Source: Galerina marginata
Lineage: Eukaryota > Basidiomycota > Agaricomycetes > Agaricales > Galerinaceae
NCBI GenBank assembly: GCA_023014335.1
Contig: JAECYW010000030.1
Coordinates: 434,001 to 498,000 of the forward strand
Direction: 5' to 3'
Length of the DNA: 64,000 nt
The notes beneath the pieces were generated by a model that worked only from the letters and a program-made list of their open reading frames with translations, searched no databases and had not been told where the DNA came from. The stretch's first letter is position 1; the number at the start of each line of letters is the position of its first letter. Of the stretch, positions 44,480 through 56,322 are shown in pieces. Both the position numbers and the translations under genes were made by a program.

Positions 44480-44860
44480 GACCGAAAAAAGCAGTGCGCT
44501 TTTTCGGAAAGGGGACGCGGCTTTTTCAGCTTGTCGCTTTCGTCCCTTTTCGTCCCTTTTTTACCTTGTACAAGCGCAAAAAAGCTATTTGCTAAACTAC
44601 CGATGAACACTTTTGCCACACGTGATGTTGTGGCAAAACGGCTGCAGTAGCCGCGCGTATACACTTAGCGGCGTTGGAGTAGGGCAATATAATCTACGAT
44701 AAAGGTACAATAAGTAAATATGAAATATAATACAAAGAGAACTGCAAAGTGTGAGAAGTTGCGCTAGCGCAGGCTTGCGCTGACTTGCGCATAAAAGGTC
44801 TTGCGCAAGTTGTGCGCAAGCACGCAAGCTGCCACGCAAATTTCCCTTGGCCCCCACTGC
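44480..44860. repeat. Hairpin and TTGCGC-motif cluster
   Basis: ccgaaaaaagc...gctttttcgg (about 44,481-44,506) forms a hairpin. Further on, gcgctagcgc, cttgcgcaag and related ttgcgc/gcgcaa motifs recur at 44,760-44,840. It is non-coding. It may be a small palindromic element. Confidence 0.55.
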
Positions 44861-45816
44861 ATTCTTGGGAACGATTCTGTGGAAACCGACGCGAAGGTCG
44901 CTGTTAGGTACGCTTCCATTATTGTATCCTTTGTAAAAGTTTAACTTCCTGTTTGATTTCGGCTGGTATCTCGACTCGTTTGACTGTTTTATAATTAATG
45001 TCGACTCCACACCGGGAAATAGGTTCTCAACACTGGAGGTTTTATTCTCAACTAGGGATTTACTTGGCATGGATGAATGCAAATTTGTCCGTAGGGCTTC
45101 CCTCCGACATGCCGCTTCTTGATTAACTGCTGACTAGAGGACAAATTAGCCGTCCACTGAGGCCTTATTCGGGCTTCGCATGGCCGTAATAACATCTGAG
45201 GCTGCGACGGCAGTGACATGCTCGTTGGTTCTAGGGATTCTAGATCTCTGGTCGTGCACTCGGCTTTTCAGGCCTGAACGCCTTAATCGTCGTTCTAGAT
45301 TTGGCCCTCGAGTCTAAAGCTAACCTTCAATTCTCGCGGTTCCCAGCGAACCCCGGATAGCCTGAATCCGGCCTTCTGAATAGGGTAGCTGAAGCCAAGC
45401 CCAATTTATGCTGCTAACTCAGGACGCACTTCTCTGTTCTTTGCCGCGTTGATGGCATATGGTACTCAACTGCGAGAGCGCATCCCACCTTCGATAAAGC
45501 CATTCACTTGCGATGGTTATGCAATGGTCTTTGCCTGGTAAATGGCTGTATTCACGGTGTCTTCCTTCTGGCCTGTGTTCCGAAAACAGAACTGGAGAGG
45601 TTCATGATGTTATAACGCCCGTCCGTATTTGGTTCAAGAAGCCATAAAATCAATTACGATCATGCGAGGATGGACAGGTAGTCCCGTTTCTGAGCACCAG
45701 TGCATCGAAAGTAATATACTGAGGGACACCTCGGCCCAAAAATCTCGTCGCCAACAAAATGATCTGCGTTTCAGGATATTTCTCATGCCTGAGCACGGAA
45801 GGGGGAAACGCCGTTT
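44861..45816. other. Intergenic, nothing firmly recognised
   Basis: Short ORFs without motifs; a small hairpin ccggatagcctgaatccgg lies at about 45,353. Confidence 0.3.
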
Positions 45817-47224
45817 ATGAGATCCTCCAAGTTGACAACTGTCGAACACAGGAAGCGCTTTTCATTCAAAGACAGGACCGCCCAGCTCAATATAGCATAT
45901 GCATTGACTACTTTAGGTGCTGGAGCTCCCGGTCAACTCGTATCAGCATGCCTGCTCTCCGAAGTTTATCTCCTACACTCTATCCTCACAGCCCCACACA
46001 ACTCACCCAATAAAAGCTCACTCGCCGACTGCTTTACCCGAGTAAAGCTCAATTTTCACTGTGCTACGATGGTTATGTCGTGTTATGAGCCAAGCAACCC
46101 AGACGTGACTGGGATAGGCGTTCGTGTCTCTTCATATGCCACATTCCTCGCAACGCGTAAGCAGATTTCTGTGACCAATCGCTCTTGTCGAAGAACACTA
46201 ACTTAGTCCTTAGATATTCTGTGGTCTATGTATGGTTTCGATCATCCAAAGAGGCCACTATTCATCGGAATGAGGCGTTTGCGGACCTTTACTCTCCTTT
46301 CGACCATTATTTCAACAGCCATTATGAAGAGCAAGAACCAGATCTCCGTCTTCCACATCATTGCTGCCAACCAACTCGCATTCCTTAACTTCATAACCTC
46401 AGTTACCGAGGCTTCTCGTTTGATGCCAATTATGTTTTATAACTCAGAGAAGTATAAAGAAGCAGCTATGAAAGAACCAGAGGCCAGGAGTAGAGCCATG
46501 CACGCCTTCTTTGACGCTTGGCTCTTTGGTATCTACTCCATGTTCATGACACGAAGTCTCATCACCGGCGACACGACTTGTACCCTCTCAGGTTCCAATG
46601 AAAATGGATTTACCGACATCCTTTGGGTCTTCCTGTTTCGGTTTCAAATTAGAAAAAACAACTCTTACTGCGCATCGGAGCTCAACTTCGTCTTATATTG
46701 TCTTCTACGAGCCGGTCTATATGTGGTCCTGCTTCTCTCAAAGCGACACGGTTCGGCACCGCCATCCCATGTTCTTTTTTCGTTGGAATTCAAGTAATAA
46801 TTGGCATAGAGGAGTCCCTTCGCGTAAATGTGGGTTTGGACAGAAGAAGCGAAGATCAGATGGGGTACGGGCAGGTATGATTTACGTGTCATTAAACTTC
46901 AAGGTTCATTCGATTAATAAATCCCATTTACAGATCTCCGCGCTCATCCTGACTTTGGCTTGCATTGGCGATCCGATATTTGAAATATGGGACCCCGATG
47001 AGAAAAGGTCAAAGAAAGAGGAAAGTAAGAGAGAAGAAGACGAATCCAATCGGGAGAGCACCGCAGCGGGCATTTCGAAATTTCACTTAGTTAAGTCATC
47101 CTCCTGCAGCAACGATACTGTATGTTCTACCGGCACGCAAAATCTTGGAGGCCCCAAACAAGAAGCTGATTCAGACATATCAGATTCGATAGAAATAGTC
47201 ATTACAGATTTCGGTAGATTGTAA
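45817..47224 (+). CDS. Multi-pass membrane protein-like gene, exon structure partly unresolved
   Basis: Segments read in order: AQLNIAYALTTLGAGAPGQL; then NFHCATMVMSCYEPSNPDVT followed by GIGVRVSSYA; then, after a 50-60 nt intron, ILWSMYGFDH, hydrophobic FTLLSTIISTAIM and FHIIAANQLAFLNFI, EPEARSRAMHAFFDAWLFGI, and NFVLYCLLRAG; then, after a frame change at about 46,710, FFVGIQVIIGIEESL; then, after an intron, ISALILTLACIGDPIFEIWD and a Lys/Glu-rich tail. The SNPDVTGIGVRVS block is shared by many Agaricomycete predicted integral membrane proteins with no known function. The change at about 46,710 is either a small intron or an indel, so a pseudogene is possible. Confidence 0.55.
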
Positions 47225-47319
47225 GATAATAACGAAGATATAGAAGGTGTCCAGTGTGTACAAATTTAACCTGAAAGACGAAGTGCTAAAGTACACCGAC
47301 TTGAACTGCCAATACAAAC

Positions 47320-48306
47320 TCAAGCAACCAAATTATTGTTAGAATCCGTTTCGAACAACAAAATCGCAGGGCCAGCAACAATAACGTCGTCCGTGGCTTG
47401 AGTTCCGCTGGTGGTAGCGACCGCGTACACTTGGCCAGCCAGACCGGCTGGAACGGTGACATGGCCATTTTGAATTTCCGCAAAGAGCTTGTCGAAGCCC
47501 GTGAAGAAAGCGATGTGCGTTGGCGTGGAGGTTGCATTAGGTGCAGAAATAGCTACGTTCTTTCCTGGGACAGCACCCGTCACAGTAAGTGCCGGGAAAG
47601 CATGTACGGGGAGTGTAGGGTTGGTAGACGGGCAAGAAGTGATGAAAGCGGCGGCAAGGGTGAAAACTTGATTGAGTCCCAATGGAACATCGAATGAACC
47701 TGACCAACCACTAAATTTATTGACGGCGGAGGCAACCCAGCTGGCGTGGCGAGCTTCAGTGGCGAGTACGCTGGCCGCTGCTGTTAAATAATCCTTGTTC
47801 GAGATGAGCTGGGCAGCGCCGGTGTACGCTGATGTACCAACGCCCTCAAGGACCTGGCTAAGAGCGGCGAATGACTTTGGGTCTGTGTATGGACTGTTAA
47901 ACCAAATCAGTTCACCTCTAAAGTCCTAATAGATTTGAAGAAAGGTACGTACAAGTTATAGACGCAAGGTTTGGTGGCTTTGTCTCCTAAGGCATCACTG
48001 AGGAATTTGACGTGGGTTTGTTCATGGGCAGCAACCTGAGCGAAGCGGCCCCGAGCAAATGCAGGTAGCCCAGCGTCGGTGAATGCCTTGGAGTCGAACT
48101 TGGCTAGAGCGCCTTGGTAGAAAGCGTTCTCGAGGTGCTCAAGTGTCAGAGCAAAGTTGAGAACAGTAGTATCTACCGAGTCGTATGAAGGTGAGTTAAA
48201 GGCCTCTGAAGGTAGTAGAAGACTATCTACCATCTATGGCCCGCTTTAGTGGAGTGGATAAGACAGCGGAAGCCGTGAGGACAACGTAAAATATGGCTTG
48301 ACGCAT
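47320..48306 (-). CDS. Secreted ferritin-like (Rds1-type) stress protein, 289 aa
   Basis: Exons 48306-48231, 48172-47953 and 47893-47320 join in phase through introns of 58 and 59 nt, giving 289 residues. The N-terminus is a signal peptide (MRQAIFYVVLTASAVLS) followed by a dibasic site (KR). The body shows the fungal ferritin-like pattern: TTVLNFALTLEHLENAFYQG, AAHEQTHVKFLSDALG, SYTDPKSFAALSQVLEGVG-like and TEARHASWVASAVNKFSGW. The Glu/His residues (LEHLENAFY, HEQTHV, EARHASW) are those expected to line a di-iron-type four-helix bundle. Members are secreted, often stress-, sporulation- or copper/nitrogen-responsive; the exact role is unknown. A TATA box lies upstream on the minus strand. Confidence 0.8.
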
Positions 48307-48410
48307 TTTTTCTCTTTGATTTCTAGTAGAGGTTGCGAGCACGTTAGGTTTGTGTGTAAAGGGGAAGAGGAAAGTAAATTTCCGTTGTCTATCATCTTAC
48401 AATGGACCTA

Positions 48411-48425
48411 CCTTTTATACTTTTG
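48411..48425 (-). promoter_or_regulatory. TATA box of the ferritin-like gene
   Basis: On the minus strand AGTATAAAAGG lies about 110 nt upstream of the ATG at 48,306. Confidence 0.6.
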
Positions 48426-50397
48426 TAAAGGCCGTGAGCCATAATGTCGAATGCTCATTACTCTTGTGCTGAAGAGAGGCTAAGGAGGGCGGGCTCTTCG
48501 GGAGCGGGCTTTTCGATCGAGAGTGGCGGTGAGTGGTCAAAGCGGAAGTGTCGTGTATGACGTTTGTTTGCTTGTTTGCTATAAATAGTAACGTTATTTG
48601 TTTCTCCATCGAGGCGTCAGTTACCGACAAACGACAGAGGAGGGTAGAAAGCACATATAGAGTTTGAACGACTTTTACTAAATGCCTAGTAATATTAGGA
48701 GTTCTCAGCGAAACAGGCGGTGGTTCAAAATCGAATCAACCATATCACAGCAGGATGAATAAGTGTTACACTGGACCATCGTCTGTCAAGGGGACCTCGG
48801 ACTGGGCAGTCCATACCGTCAAATGCTAAATTTAGTCAATTCCCATGCCGTTGGTCGGGAAATTTTGTCAGGCACTATGTATTCAGGAGAGTCGTGTAAC
48901 AACTTGGAAGTAAAACTTTACAATGGCGAAGTCAAAATCTGTCTTGATTCCTACGAGCTCGAATCCTCTTCAGAATTCGAGCTGTAGACTAAAAATATGA
49001 ATATTGCAACAGAGGTTTATGGACTTGGCATGATTGTGTGTCGATTTCCCGACGCCGGTGCCCGAGGTATGCCACTCTAGGAAAATGGACGCGGTCACAA
49101 GGAGTTCGACAGCCACTTGGCATTCTTAACGACTTCGACATGGTGACCTAGGTTTGGCGAAGATTGACAGAGACCACCGGTACTCTTTTGTTGGTTCTTC
49201 TTTCGCTTTCTATGTTCTCGTCAGAGTGACAGCTCAATACGAGATCCCGAATATCAGGCGCTCGACACCTGAACTTTGGCTCCGAACGATCGGGCGTTTG
49301 GCTTGAAGTGCAACTTTATAAGAGTTCGTGCCCTTTTATCGAGGTTGCTGGTCGACGATTGGTGGGATATATGGACCGACTCCACAGAGCCAACTGGAAA
49401 AAGGCGGGTACGTTCAAGAAATTGAGCGAAAAGCTTGTGACCTAGAGAAAGGAAATGAACTCAGTTATACGAGGTCGATTTGAATCGTTCAACAAAGGCA
49501 GCCAACGCCCACTGAAGTCAAGAATTTTTCAACAGGATCTTTTATCAATCGATGAAGGTCGGCTAGCAGGGTAGAAGCTTGCGTTTAGATAACCGTGACG
49601 GGCATCCGCGTCAATCGAGAAGTTAACCCATGCTTTCGGTGACGAACCAGAGACAATGACGCAAAACATGAAAGCGCAGAGGTTTTTTAGCCCATCAGGT
49701 CGATCGTGGTGCGAGTTAAATGTCATAATACACTTTTCATATCGATAAGCCTCTTGAGTCTTTGTCAATTAAAGCGGATTCGCTTCGACATTGAATGATT
49801 CCAGGTACATGAGCAGAAGTTCTGAAAAGCTGTGGAGTGTCGACGATACCAAGGACCATATGTAGTGTATACCAGTACTCGGTATGTTCTGCTCTAAGTC
49901 CTGCCGCGCTGGGCTGGAGGAGTGCCGATGAGTGCCAAGTGCGGCGACAGCGGTGATGGTCGGTATGGAAAATTGAAAGCTGACATCATCAGATGCCGAG
50001 GCCAACTGGAGCCAGATTTAGAAATCCGGGTTGGAAAGAAACGGCCACCGTCTTCCGTCTGAGCCCAACGATATCGATACGAATACCCTGTTACTCCCCT
50101 TAATATCTATTGGATTAGGAACTGGACGGAGCTCAGCTGATTTGGGTTATCATACTATGAACCCCAACTTGTGCCATAAACGCTGTCAATCGCCATCGGA
50201 TGCTTCATTCTTTTGAGCCACTCAACACCAGTTGCATGAGGCCTTAGGGTCCGGATCCAACCTCGCGGCAACAACTCGATCGCAAGTGGTGCTGCGGGAT
50301 CAATGTTGATCAATGCTTTTATACTTCTGGGGTTCGTTTAGGGTCTCCATTAATCACCAGACCTCGACGAGAATCACAATCGATAACGACGCAAGAC
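48426..50397. other. Long intergenic, small ORFs only
   Basis: Plus-strand ORF 48,763-48,987 and minus-strand ORFs 49,768-49,529 and 50,005-49,769 have no recognisable motif. I cannot support a gene in these 2 kb. Confidence 0.35.
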
Positions 50398-50410
50398 CTC
50401 TATAAAGCGT
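50398..50410 (+). promoter_or_regulatory. TATA box of the CBM5/12-DM9 gene
   Basis: ctctataaagcg lies about 80 nt before the ATG at 50,485. Confidence 0.65.
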
Positions 50411-50484
50411 CGAGCAACGACTGTTCCTTGGCACCCAGAACTTTGACCTACTCCGGCAAACTTTCTATACACAGACAATTGACC

Positions 50485-52043
50485 ATGCACGCTCCATGCT
50501 GGGAACCCGGAACCGAGTACACCTACAACGACGTAGTTGAATACGAAGGTCTGAATTGCTGTCTCTGTCGACGTTTACCAGGCTTTTTTGACACCTCTGC
50601 TTGTTGATCAGGGCATCGATACAAGATCATCCAGCCTCATCGTTCGCAGGTTAGACTCCATCGCTGCTGCTCCATTCATGCTCCACATATTTACATATGT
50701 CTTGATAGTCTGATTGGACCCCGCCTATCGTGCCCGCACTTTGGGGACGCCTGAGCGACCAGGACCACAATTACGGTGGCGATGACAAGTACCAGCAAGG
50801 TTACGTGCAGCAACAACCACAACAACAGCAGCAGCAACAGCAACCATACCAGCAACCCCATCAATCGCAACCTCCTCAATACGGTCAGGACCAGAACGGT
50901 AATATATTCCAAATTCAGCCCCAATTTGCGTCGAAAGGCTGACATAAAATTTAGATGACAAACCGCAGAGACCTTGGTACGGAGACGAAGACAGCAAGCA
51001 CAAACTGGAGGTGCGTGTCGCGCATCAAAATTCTAACCTAGTAATCGAAGATCAAACATACCACAGGCTGGCGCCGGTCTCCTTGCGGGTGCGGCTGCGC
51101 TTGGTGCTGGTTTCCTCGCTTACAAGAAGCACGAAGAGCACAAAGAAGGCGTACGTTTTCATTTTAAGCTTAATCTTCATTCGATCGCACTCAACCATTG
51201 ACGTAGGGGAGGGCAGAAGGCTGGGCACACGGCAACTGGGTCAGCGAAGCCAAAGAGCGCACGGACCTGTACCACAGGAACGGGACTAACGAAGCCGCTC
51301 TCTGGGTTCTTACCCATGGAAAGTCCATTCCGAGAGACGCTATCCTTGTCGGGAAGGAAAAATCCTGGAATCTGTATATTTGCAGGGCTTACCTCGATGT
51401 TCGTTCATTTCCCAATGCGTCGAGAGGTGACACACTAATAATTATTAAACTCTTTCTCTCCTCTTTAGGGCGGTCTTCGTAAGTATTTCATCTTCCTACC
51501 CCTTCCGAGACGCTTACTGTCGACACCATGTACCGATAGAACTCGGAAAATGTTCTGATGCGTTCAAGAAAGGAGGCGTTCTTGGATATAAAGACGATGA
51601 AGTTCACGTACGCCAATTTTTTCTTCCACAAAATTCGTTGTGGTGATAACTTTACCCCAAGGTGGACGAATACGAGGTCCTGATCGGCGATATGAACCGC
51701 TTGAAATGGGTCCCTGCTAGTGGCAGGCTGAACGTCAACAGTCTGGGCTACCGCCCAGTTCCAGCAGGCCACGAGAACGACGGCACGCCTTTGTACATCG
51801 CAGAGGCACCTCACAGGGACGCTGTCCACCCCGGAAAGGTCAGCGAGAAGCTTGACGGTTCGTATTTTCCTCTTCATCGAGCGTGGGGTAATCATTTAAC
51901 CGTTCTTATCGTCCAGGTGCCTATATTCCTTACGATGGAGGGGAGAAACACATTAGGGTAGGTTATTTTTGGTTACGACTTCGCGCGATCGTTGATGTGA
52001 TTTATTCTTACAGGAATATCGTGTCCTCTGCTACAATAACTGA
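50485..52043 (+). CDS. CBM5/12 plus DM9 (DUF3421)-type protein with a 10-nt micro-exon
   Basis: The N-terminus CWEPGTEYTYNDVVEYEG, HRYKIIQPHRSQ and SDWTPPIVPALWGRL has the conserved Trp/Tyr pattern of a family 5/12 carbohydrate-binding module (chitin-type). A Gln-rich stretch (VQQQPQQQQQQQQ) follows, then WYGDEDSKHKLE, a Gly/Ala-rich hydrophobic helix (AGAGLLAGAAALGAGFLAYK), KKHEEHKEG, and the C-terminal DM9-like region: SIPRDAILVGKEKSWNLYIC, AFKKGGVLGYKDDEVH, VDEYEVLIGDMNRLKWVP, GHENDGTPLYIAEAPHRDAV and AYIPYDGGEKHIREYRVLCY. All phases agree when a 10-nt exon (51,469-51,478) is included. I remember this architecture from Agaricomycetes. Binding to chitin-like surfaces is likely; the overall role is unknown. 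Confidence 0.8.
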
Positions 52044-52694
52044 TGTTGAAAGTCTTTGATTTTGCTCGAGACTTGATATTTCGTCTGCAAACCTTGTAGC
52101 GGCTCCAAAAAAATGTACAGTAGCCTATCTCCTTGTTTTCCTTGTCAACTCGCATATCCAATGGCAAACCTCGTGGTTTTACGACACTCAAGTCTGTAAA
52201 TGCATGGAAAGTGAACGGTTCGATATCATCTACTAATCGAAAGTCAGGCCTAGACATATACGAAATCATGAACTTCATACCAAGTCGTCGCCCTTCAAAT
52301 TTACATCGACAACAGTCTTCTTTTGCTTATAAATTTCCTCAAAGAGAGGAGGATGGACGGCCTGACAGGGTTGGATATAAAGCACTTTCCGGGTAATACA
52401 CTTTGCCACTTCCCTAAAAACAACTTCGATTTAGCCAGGCACTTATCAACTTCCATCGGCACTGACTCCTGAGCCTGTTCAAGGTTGGCTGGAACACGGA
52501 ATTCCGTAAGGTGCTTCGATTCACATCTGTCCTATTCCCAGTTCTTATCAGCCATCGGTCACGATTTGGACATTCCAGGTGGGAAAGGCAGCATGCCGTA
52601 AATGTCAAGATATAAGAACGATTATCGATTCACACCGAGGCTTTTCCTTTCCCTTCCTTCACCGTCACTTGCCACGTCCCACATACCAGAAAAC
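52044..52694. promoter_or_regulatory. Intergenic; duplicated promoter of C2H2 gene 1
   Basis: From about 52,545 the sequence (ttccaggtgggaaaggc...gccgta) matches the region before C2H2 gene 2 (about 54,515). A TATA-like atataagaacg at about 52,608 corresponds to atataaaggcg at about 54,560. Confidence 0.6.
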
Positions 52695-53716
52695 ATGCCC
52701 GTCGGCCACTTCTGTCGTACTTGTTCTAAGACCTTCGCGACTATCTCTGGCGTGAAATCCCATGCCAATGCGAAAATGCACACTCCAAACCCCTTCGTAT
52801 GTCTTCCTTGCAGCCTTTCGTTCTCGTCTTTGGCGACGATGCAAGCGGCAAGTACATTTGGTGTCTTCCGCTGCTCTAAGTGCTCATTCTACCTTGAATA
52901 GCATATGAACTCCCCGAGTCATGCATACGACTATACCTTAAGTGCTGGAGCGGCCTACCTTGACGGTCGCGATGAGAAGCCTGATTCCACGGCCGATTTT
53001 GATGACCAAGGCGATCCATATTGCAATGAGTGCAGGCGCCGCTTTACTGGCATGAAGGCATTGAACCAGCACCTCGCCACTTCATTAAAACACAAACAGC
53101 GCTTTGGCTGCTTACTTTGCCCTCGGGGCTTCCGTACCAAAGCCGCACTCGAACAGGTGAGTACTGGCCCTACCCCTAGGGAACACTTTATAATTATTAT
53201 TACTAACATGCCTCCTCACAGCACCGAAACTCCCCAGCGCATCGGAATCATCAGTTTAAGTGCCCATTCTGCCAGAAGAAGTTTAAGAGTCCTTCCAGCA
53301 TCGCGCATCATATTGAGTCCGGTTACCACAAGATTACTCGCCACCACGTCACAGCTGCAGTTCACTCTATGAAGATTGTCCCCAACATCTCCATCAAGCG
53401 AATTACAGGACCTCCCTCCCTTCTGACTACCCAACGCACTTACATTGCCACACACGCTTCTTTCAATGGCACATCGTACGAATGTTTTCTTTGTCACATG
53501 ACGTTCCGAACTCTTCCCGGCCTTAACGCACATCTGAACTCGCCGGCACACGATGACGACGAGTTCAGATGTCCGAAATGCAAGAGGGTGTTCAAGCTAA
53601 TTTCAGGTTTCGTTCAACACCTCGAAAGTCGATGCTGCGGACTGGCGAAGACAACGGAGATAGGAAATCATTTTAACAACTTAACTGGCCGGTTCTCCCG
53701 TCTCCTCAAGATGTAG
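52695..53716 (+). CDS. C2H2 zinc finger protein, paralog 1, 300 aa
   Basis: Exons 52695-52847, 52902-53156 and 53222-53716 join in phase 0, giving 300 residues. C2H2 fingers in order: FCRTCSKTFATISGVKSHANAK, split across the first intron FVCLPCSLSFSS / HMNSPSH, YCNECRRRFTGMKALNQHLA, FGCLLCPRGFRT / HRNSPAH, FKCPFCQKKFKSPSSIAHHI, and YECFLCHMTFRTLPGLNAHL, FRCPKCKRVFKLISGFVQHL. Tandem fingers imply nucleic-acid binding, so a nuclear transcription-factor-like role is likely. The first intron starts GCAAGT rather than GTAAGT, a GC-AG intron. Spacing to paralog 2 is 1949 bp. Confidence 0.8.
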
Positions 53717-54643
53717 AGTAAGGTGAGTACTCAAACCATCACTCGTTTCTGACTTCGCCTCATATGGTTTAGTGGGCCGGAACGTGGGTGAACACCGTCT
53801 ATGGACGGCGTTGACCCACTTTACAGCCTTCGTCACCTATGCTGCGGGATGAGCCGCGATATGGTGCGTGTAATGTACGTAGTTCGTTCGTTTTCTTGTG
53901 TTTTCTCCTGTGATCCAGATCGCCACGACTCTCAGTGCTTAGTCGTTCAAATGACAGGTCAACTTGTACATATTACTTGTTATTTTCTTTCTTCTTGACC
54001 TTAAAGTTCTTGGTACCTACGATGTTATTAGCTCGATCCCTCGGTCATAGCTGTGGATATTTCTTGTCAACAAATGAATATGTTTAAGTGCGGGGGTGTT
54101 CATCTTCATCTAGCATTGAATTAGATAATTTTTTGGTCGTTGATACAGTGCTGTAAATATGATTCCGAGCAAGGCTAATTGGCCTCGAGCTCGTTTTATT
54201 CCCTTTACTCTTCAAGCCCAATCATCCAAAATCGGTCACTCTTCCGGATCTGAGCTTCAGCAGCTTGACTCCATAGTAATTGATCCTCCACGGTGCCCCC
54301 CAAAGTGACCTGAAGAAAACAACTGTTTCTGCGCCAGGCTGGGTTGGATACTACATAAGCGCTTTACACGTCCCGCGGAGCGGGTAACACGTTTTTCCGC
54401 TCTCTCATTTTGCTTAGGCTCTCTTATCAATTCCCGCCTGGAACACGTTGGGAACATGGTCCCTGAGGGATTCCTATTCTGAAATTCGAATTCGTATAGA
54501 CCCATGAGTCACGATTTGAACCTTCCAGGTGGGAAAGGGAACTTGCCGTACGCCATGGCATATAAAGGCGAACAATGGATCACGCCAACGCTTTCCTTTC
54601 ACCCCCACCTCAGTATCTTGACACGTCCCACGCACCAGGAAGA
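53717..54643. other. 3' flank of gene 1 and promoter of gene 2
   Basis: The region after the stop (53,717-54,060) is nearly the same as that after gene 2 (55,665-56,010), so the duplication includes the 3' flank. TATA-like atataaaggcg lies at about 54,560. Confidence 0.7.
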
Positions 54644-55664
54644 ATGCCCGTCGCACACTTTTGTCGTACTTGCTCCAAGACCTTCACGACTATCTCTGGC
54701 GTGAACTCTCATGCTAAAGCGAAGGGGCACACCCCCAACCCCTTTGTGTGTGTTCCTTGCATTCTGTCGTTCTCGTCTCTAGCGGCAATGGAAGCTGTAA
54801 GTACATTTGGTGTCGTCCGCTTCTGTCGGTGCCCATTTTATTTTTGAAATAGCACGTAAATTCTCCGAGGCACGCAGATGACTATACATTGAATACGGGA
54901 GCGGCCTACCTTGATGGTCGCGACGATAGTGATGAGGAGTCCGATTCCACGGCCGACTCAGACGATGAAGACGATCCATATTGCATCGGATGCGAGCGAG
55001 ACTTTATCAACATGATTGCCTTGAACCAGCACCTCGCCACTTCATCAAAACACAACTGGTGCTTTGATTGTTCTCGTGACTTCCGTACCGAAACCGCACT
55101 CGAACAGGTGAGTAATGACCTCCCTAGGGAACGCTTTCCAATTATTGGTACTAACATACCTCCTCACAGCACCGAAACTCCTTAGCGCATCAAAATCGTC
55201 AGTTTAAGTGCCCATTCTGCCTGAATATGTTTAAGAGTCCCTCTGGGATCGCGCTTCATATCGAGTCCGGCTGCCACAAGATTACCCGCCACCACGTCAC
55301 AGCCGCTGTACATTCTATGGATATTGTCCCCAACATCTCCATCAAGCGGATTACGGGACCCCCTTCTCTTCCAACTACCCTACGCACCTACATCGCCACA
55401 GATGCTTCCTTCAATGGCACCTCGTACGAATGTTTTCTTTGTCACAAAACGTTCCGAACTCTACCTGGCCTTAACGCACATCTGAACTCGCCTGCACACG
55501 ATGACGACGAGTTCAGATGTCCGAAATGCAAGACGGAGTTCAAGCTGATTTCAGGTTTCATTCAACATCTCGAAAGTCGATCCTGCGGACTGGCGAAGAC
55601 AACGGAGATAGACCATTACTTCGAGGATTTGACAGGCCAGTTCTCCCGTCTCCTCGGGGCGTAG
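54644..55664 (+). CDS. C2H2 zinc finger protein, paralog 2, 300 aa
   Basis: Exons 54644-54796, 54853-55107 and 55170-55664 have exactly the same lengths as in paralog 1 and join in phase 0. The fingers are conserved: FCRTCSKTFTTISGVNSHAK, FVCVPCILSFSS / HVNSPRH, YCIGCERDFINMIALNQHLA, FDCSRDFRTETALEQ (the fourth finger lost two residues, so its first Cys pair is broken), FKCPFCLNMFKSPSGIALHI, YECFLCHKTFRTLPGLNAHL and FRCPKCKTEFKLISGFIQHL. The first intron has a normal GTAAGT donor. High identity to paralog 1 implies a recent tandem duplication. Confidence 0.8.
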
Positions 55665-56322
55665 GAGTAAGGTGAGTTGGACATACTCGTTTCTAACCTC
55701 GCCTCATATGGTTTAGTGGGCCGGAACGTGGGTGAACACCGTCTATGGACGGCGTTGACCCATTTTACAGCCTTCGTCACCTATTCTGCGGGATGAACCG
55801 CGGATATGGTGCGTGTAATATACATAGTTCGTCGTTTTCTTGGGTTTTCTCTTGTGATCCGAATCTCCATGAATCTCCGCGCTTCGTCGTTCGAATAACC
55901 CTCCAACTTGTAATTAATACTTCTCTTTTTCTTCTTGACCACAAGGTTCCCCGTATATATGATGTTATCCTGCTTGATCCCTCGGTCATTGCCCTGGACT
56001 TTTCTTGTCGACTTGAAATGGATTTGTTTATGTGCGACATTAATGAGGCGAAAGTCCTTCTCCAAGCCTTGTTTTTTTTTGTCCGTGCTCTTGAGGTTGA
56101 CGATTTGCATGGCATTCAAAAATGGGGTCGCCGCGGGGTCAGGAAGCTTTCAATTAGCTTTTGGGATACTCCCGAGATGTAGGTTACGGTTTTCCGACCC
56201 GCTCTCAAGCTTCAGTCTTTGGTAACATTCCGACTCTTCTCAGTGGGAATTCGAAGTTGAGGGTGAGTTATAAAACCATCCACATGCCGCGCGCCTAAAA
56301 GAAAACCCCCACCGCATAAATA
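55665..56322. other. 3' flank of gene 2 and promoter of gene 3
   Basis: Duplicated flank as noted above. A TATA-like gttataaaacc lies at about 56,268, about 55 nt before ATG 56,323. Confidence 0.5.

Noticed and set aside
48206..48230. A 25-nt intron in the ferritin-like gene
   Set aside because: The acceptor at 48,173 gives a 58-nt intron in the same phase and restores the family motif TTVLNFAL right after the signal exon.
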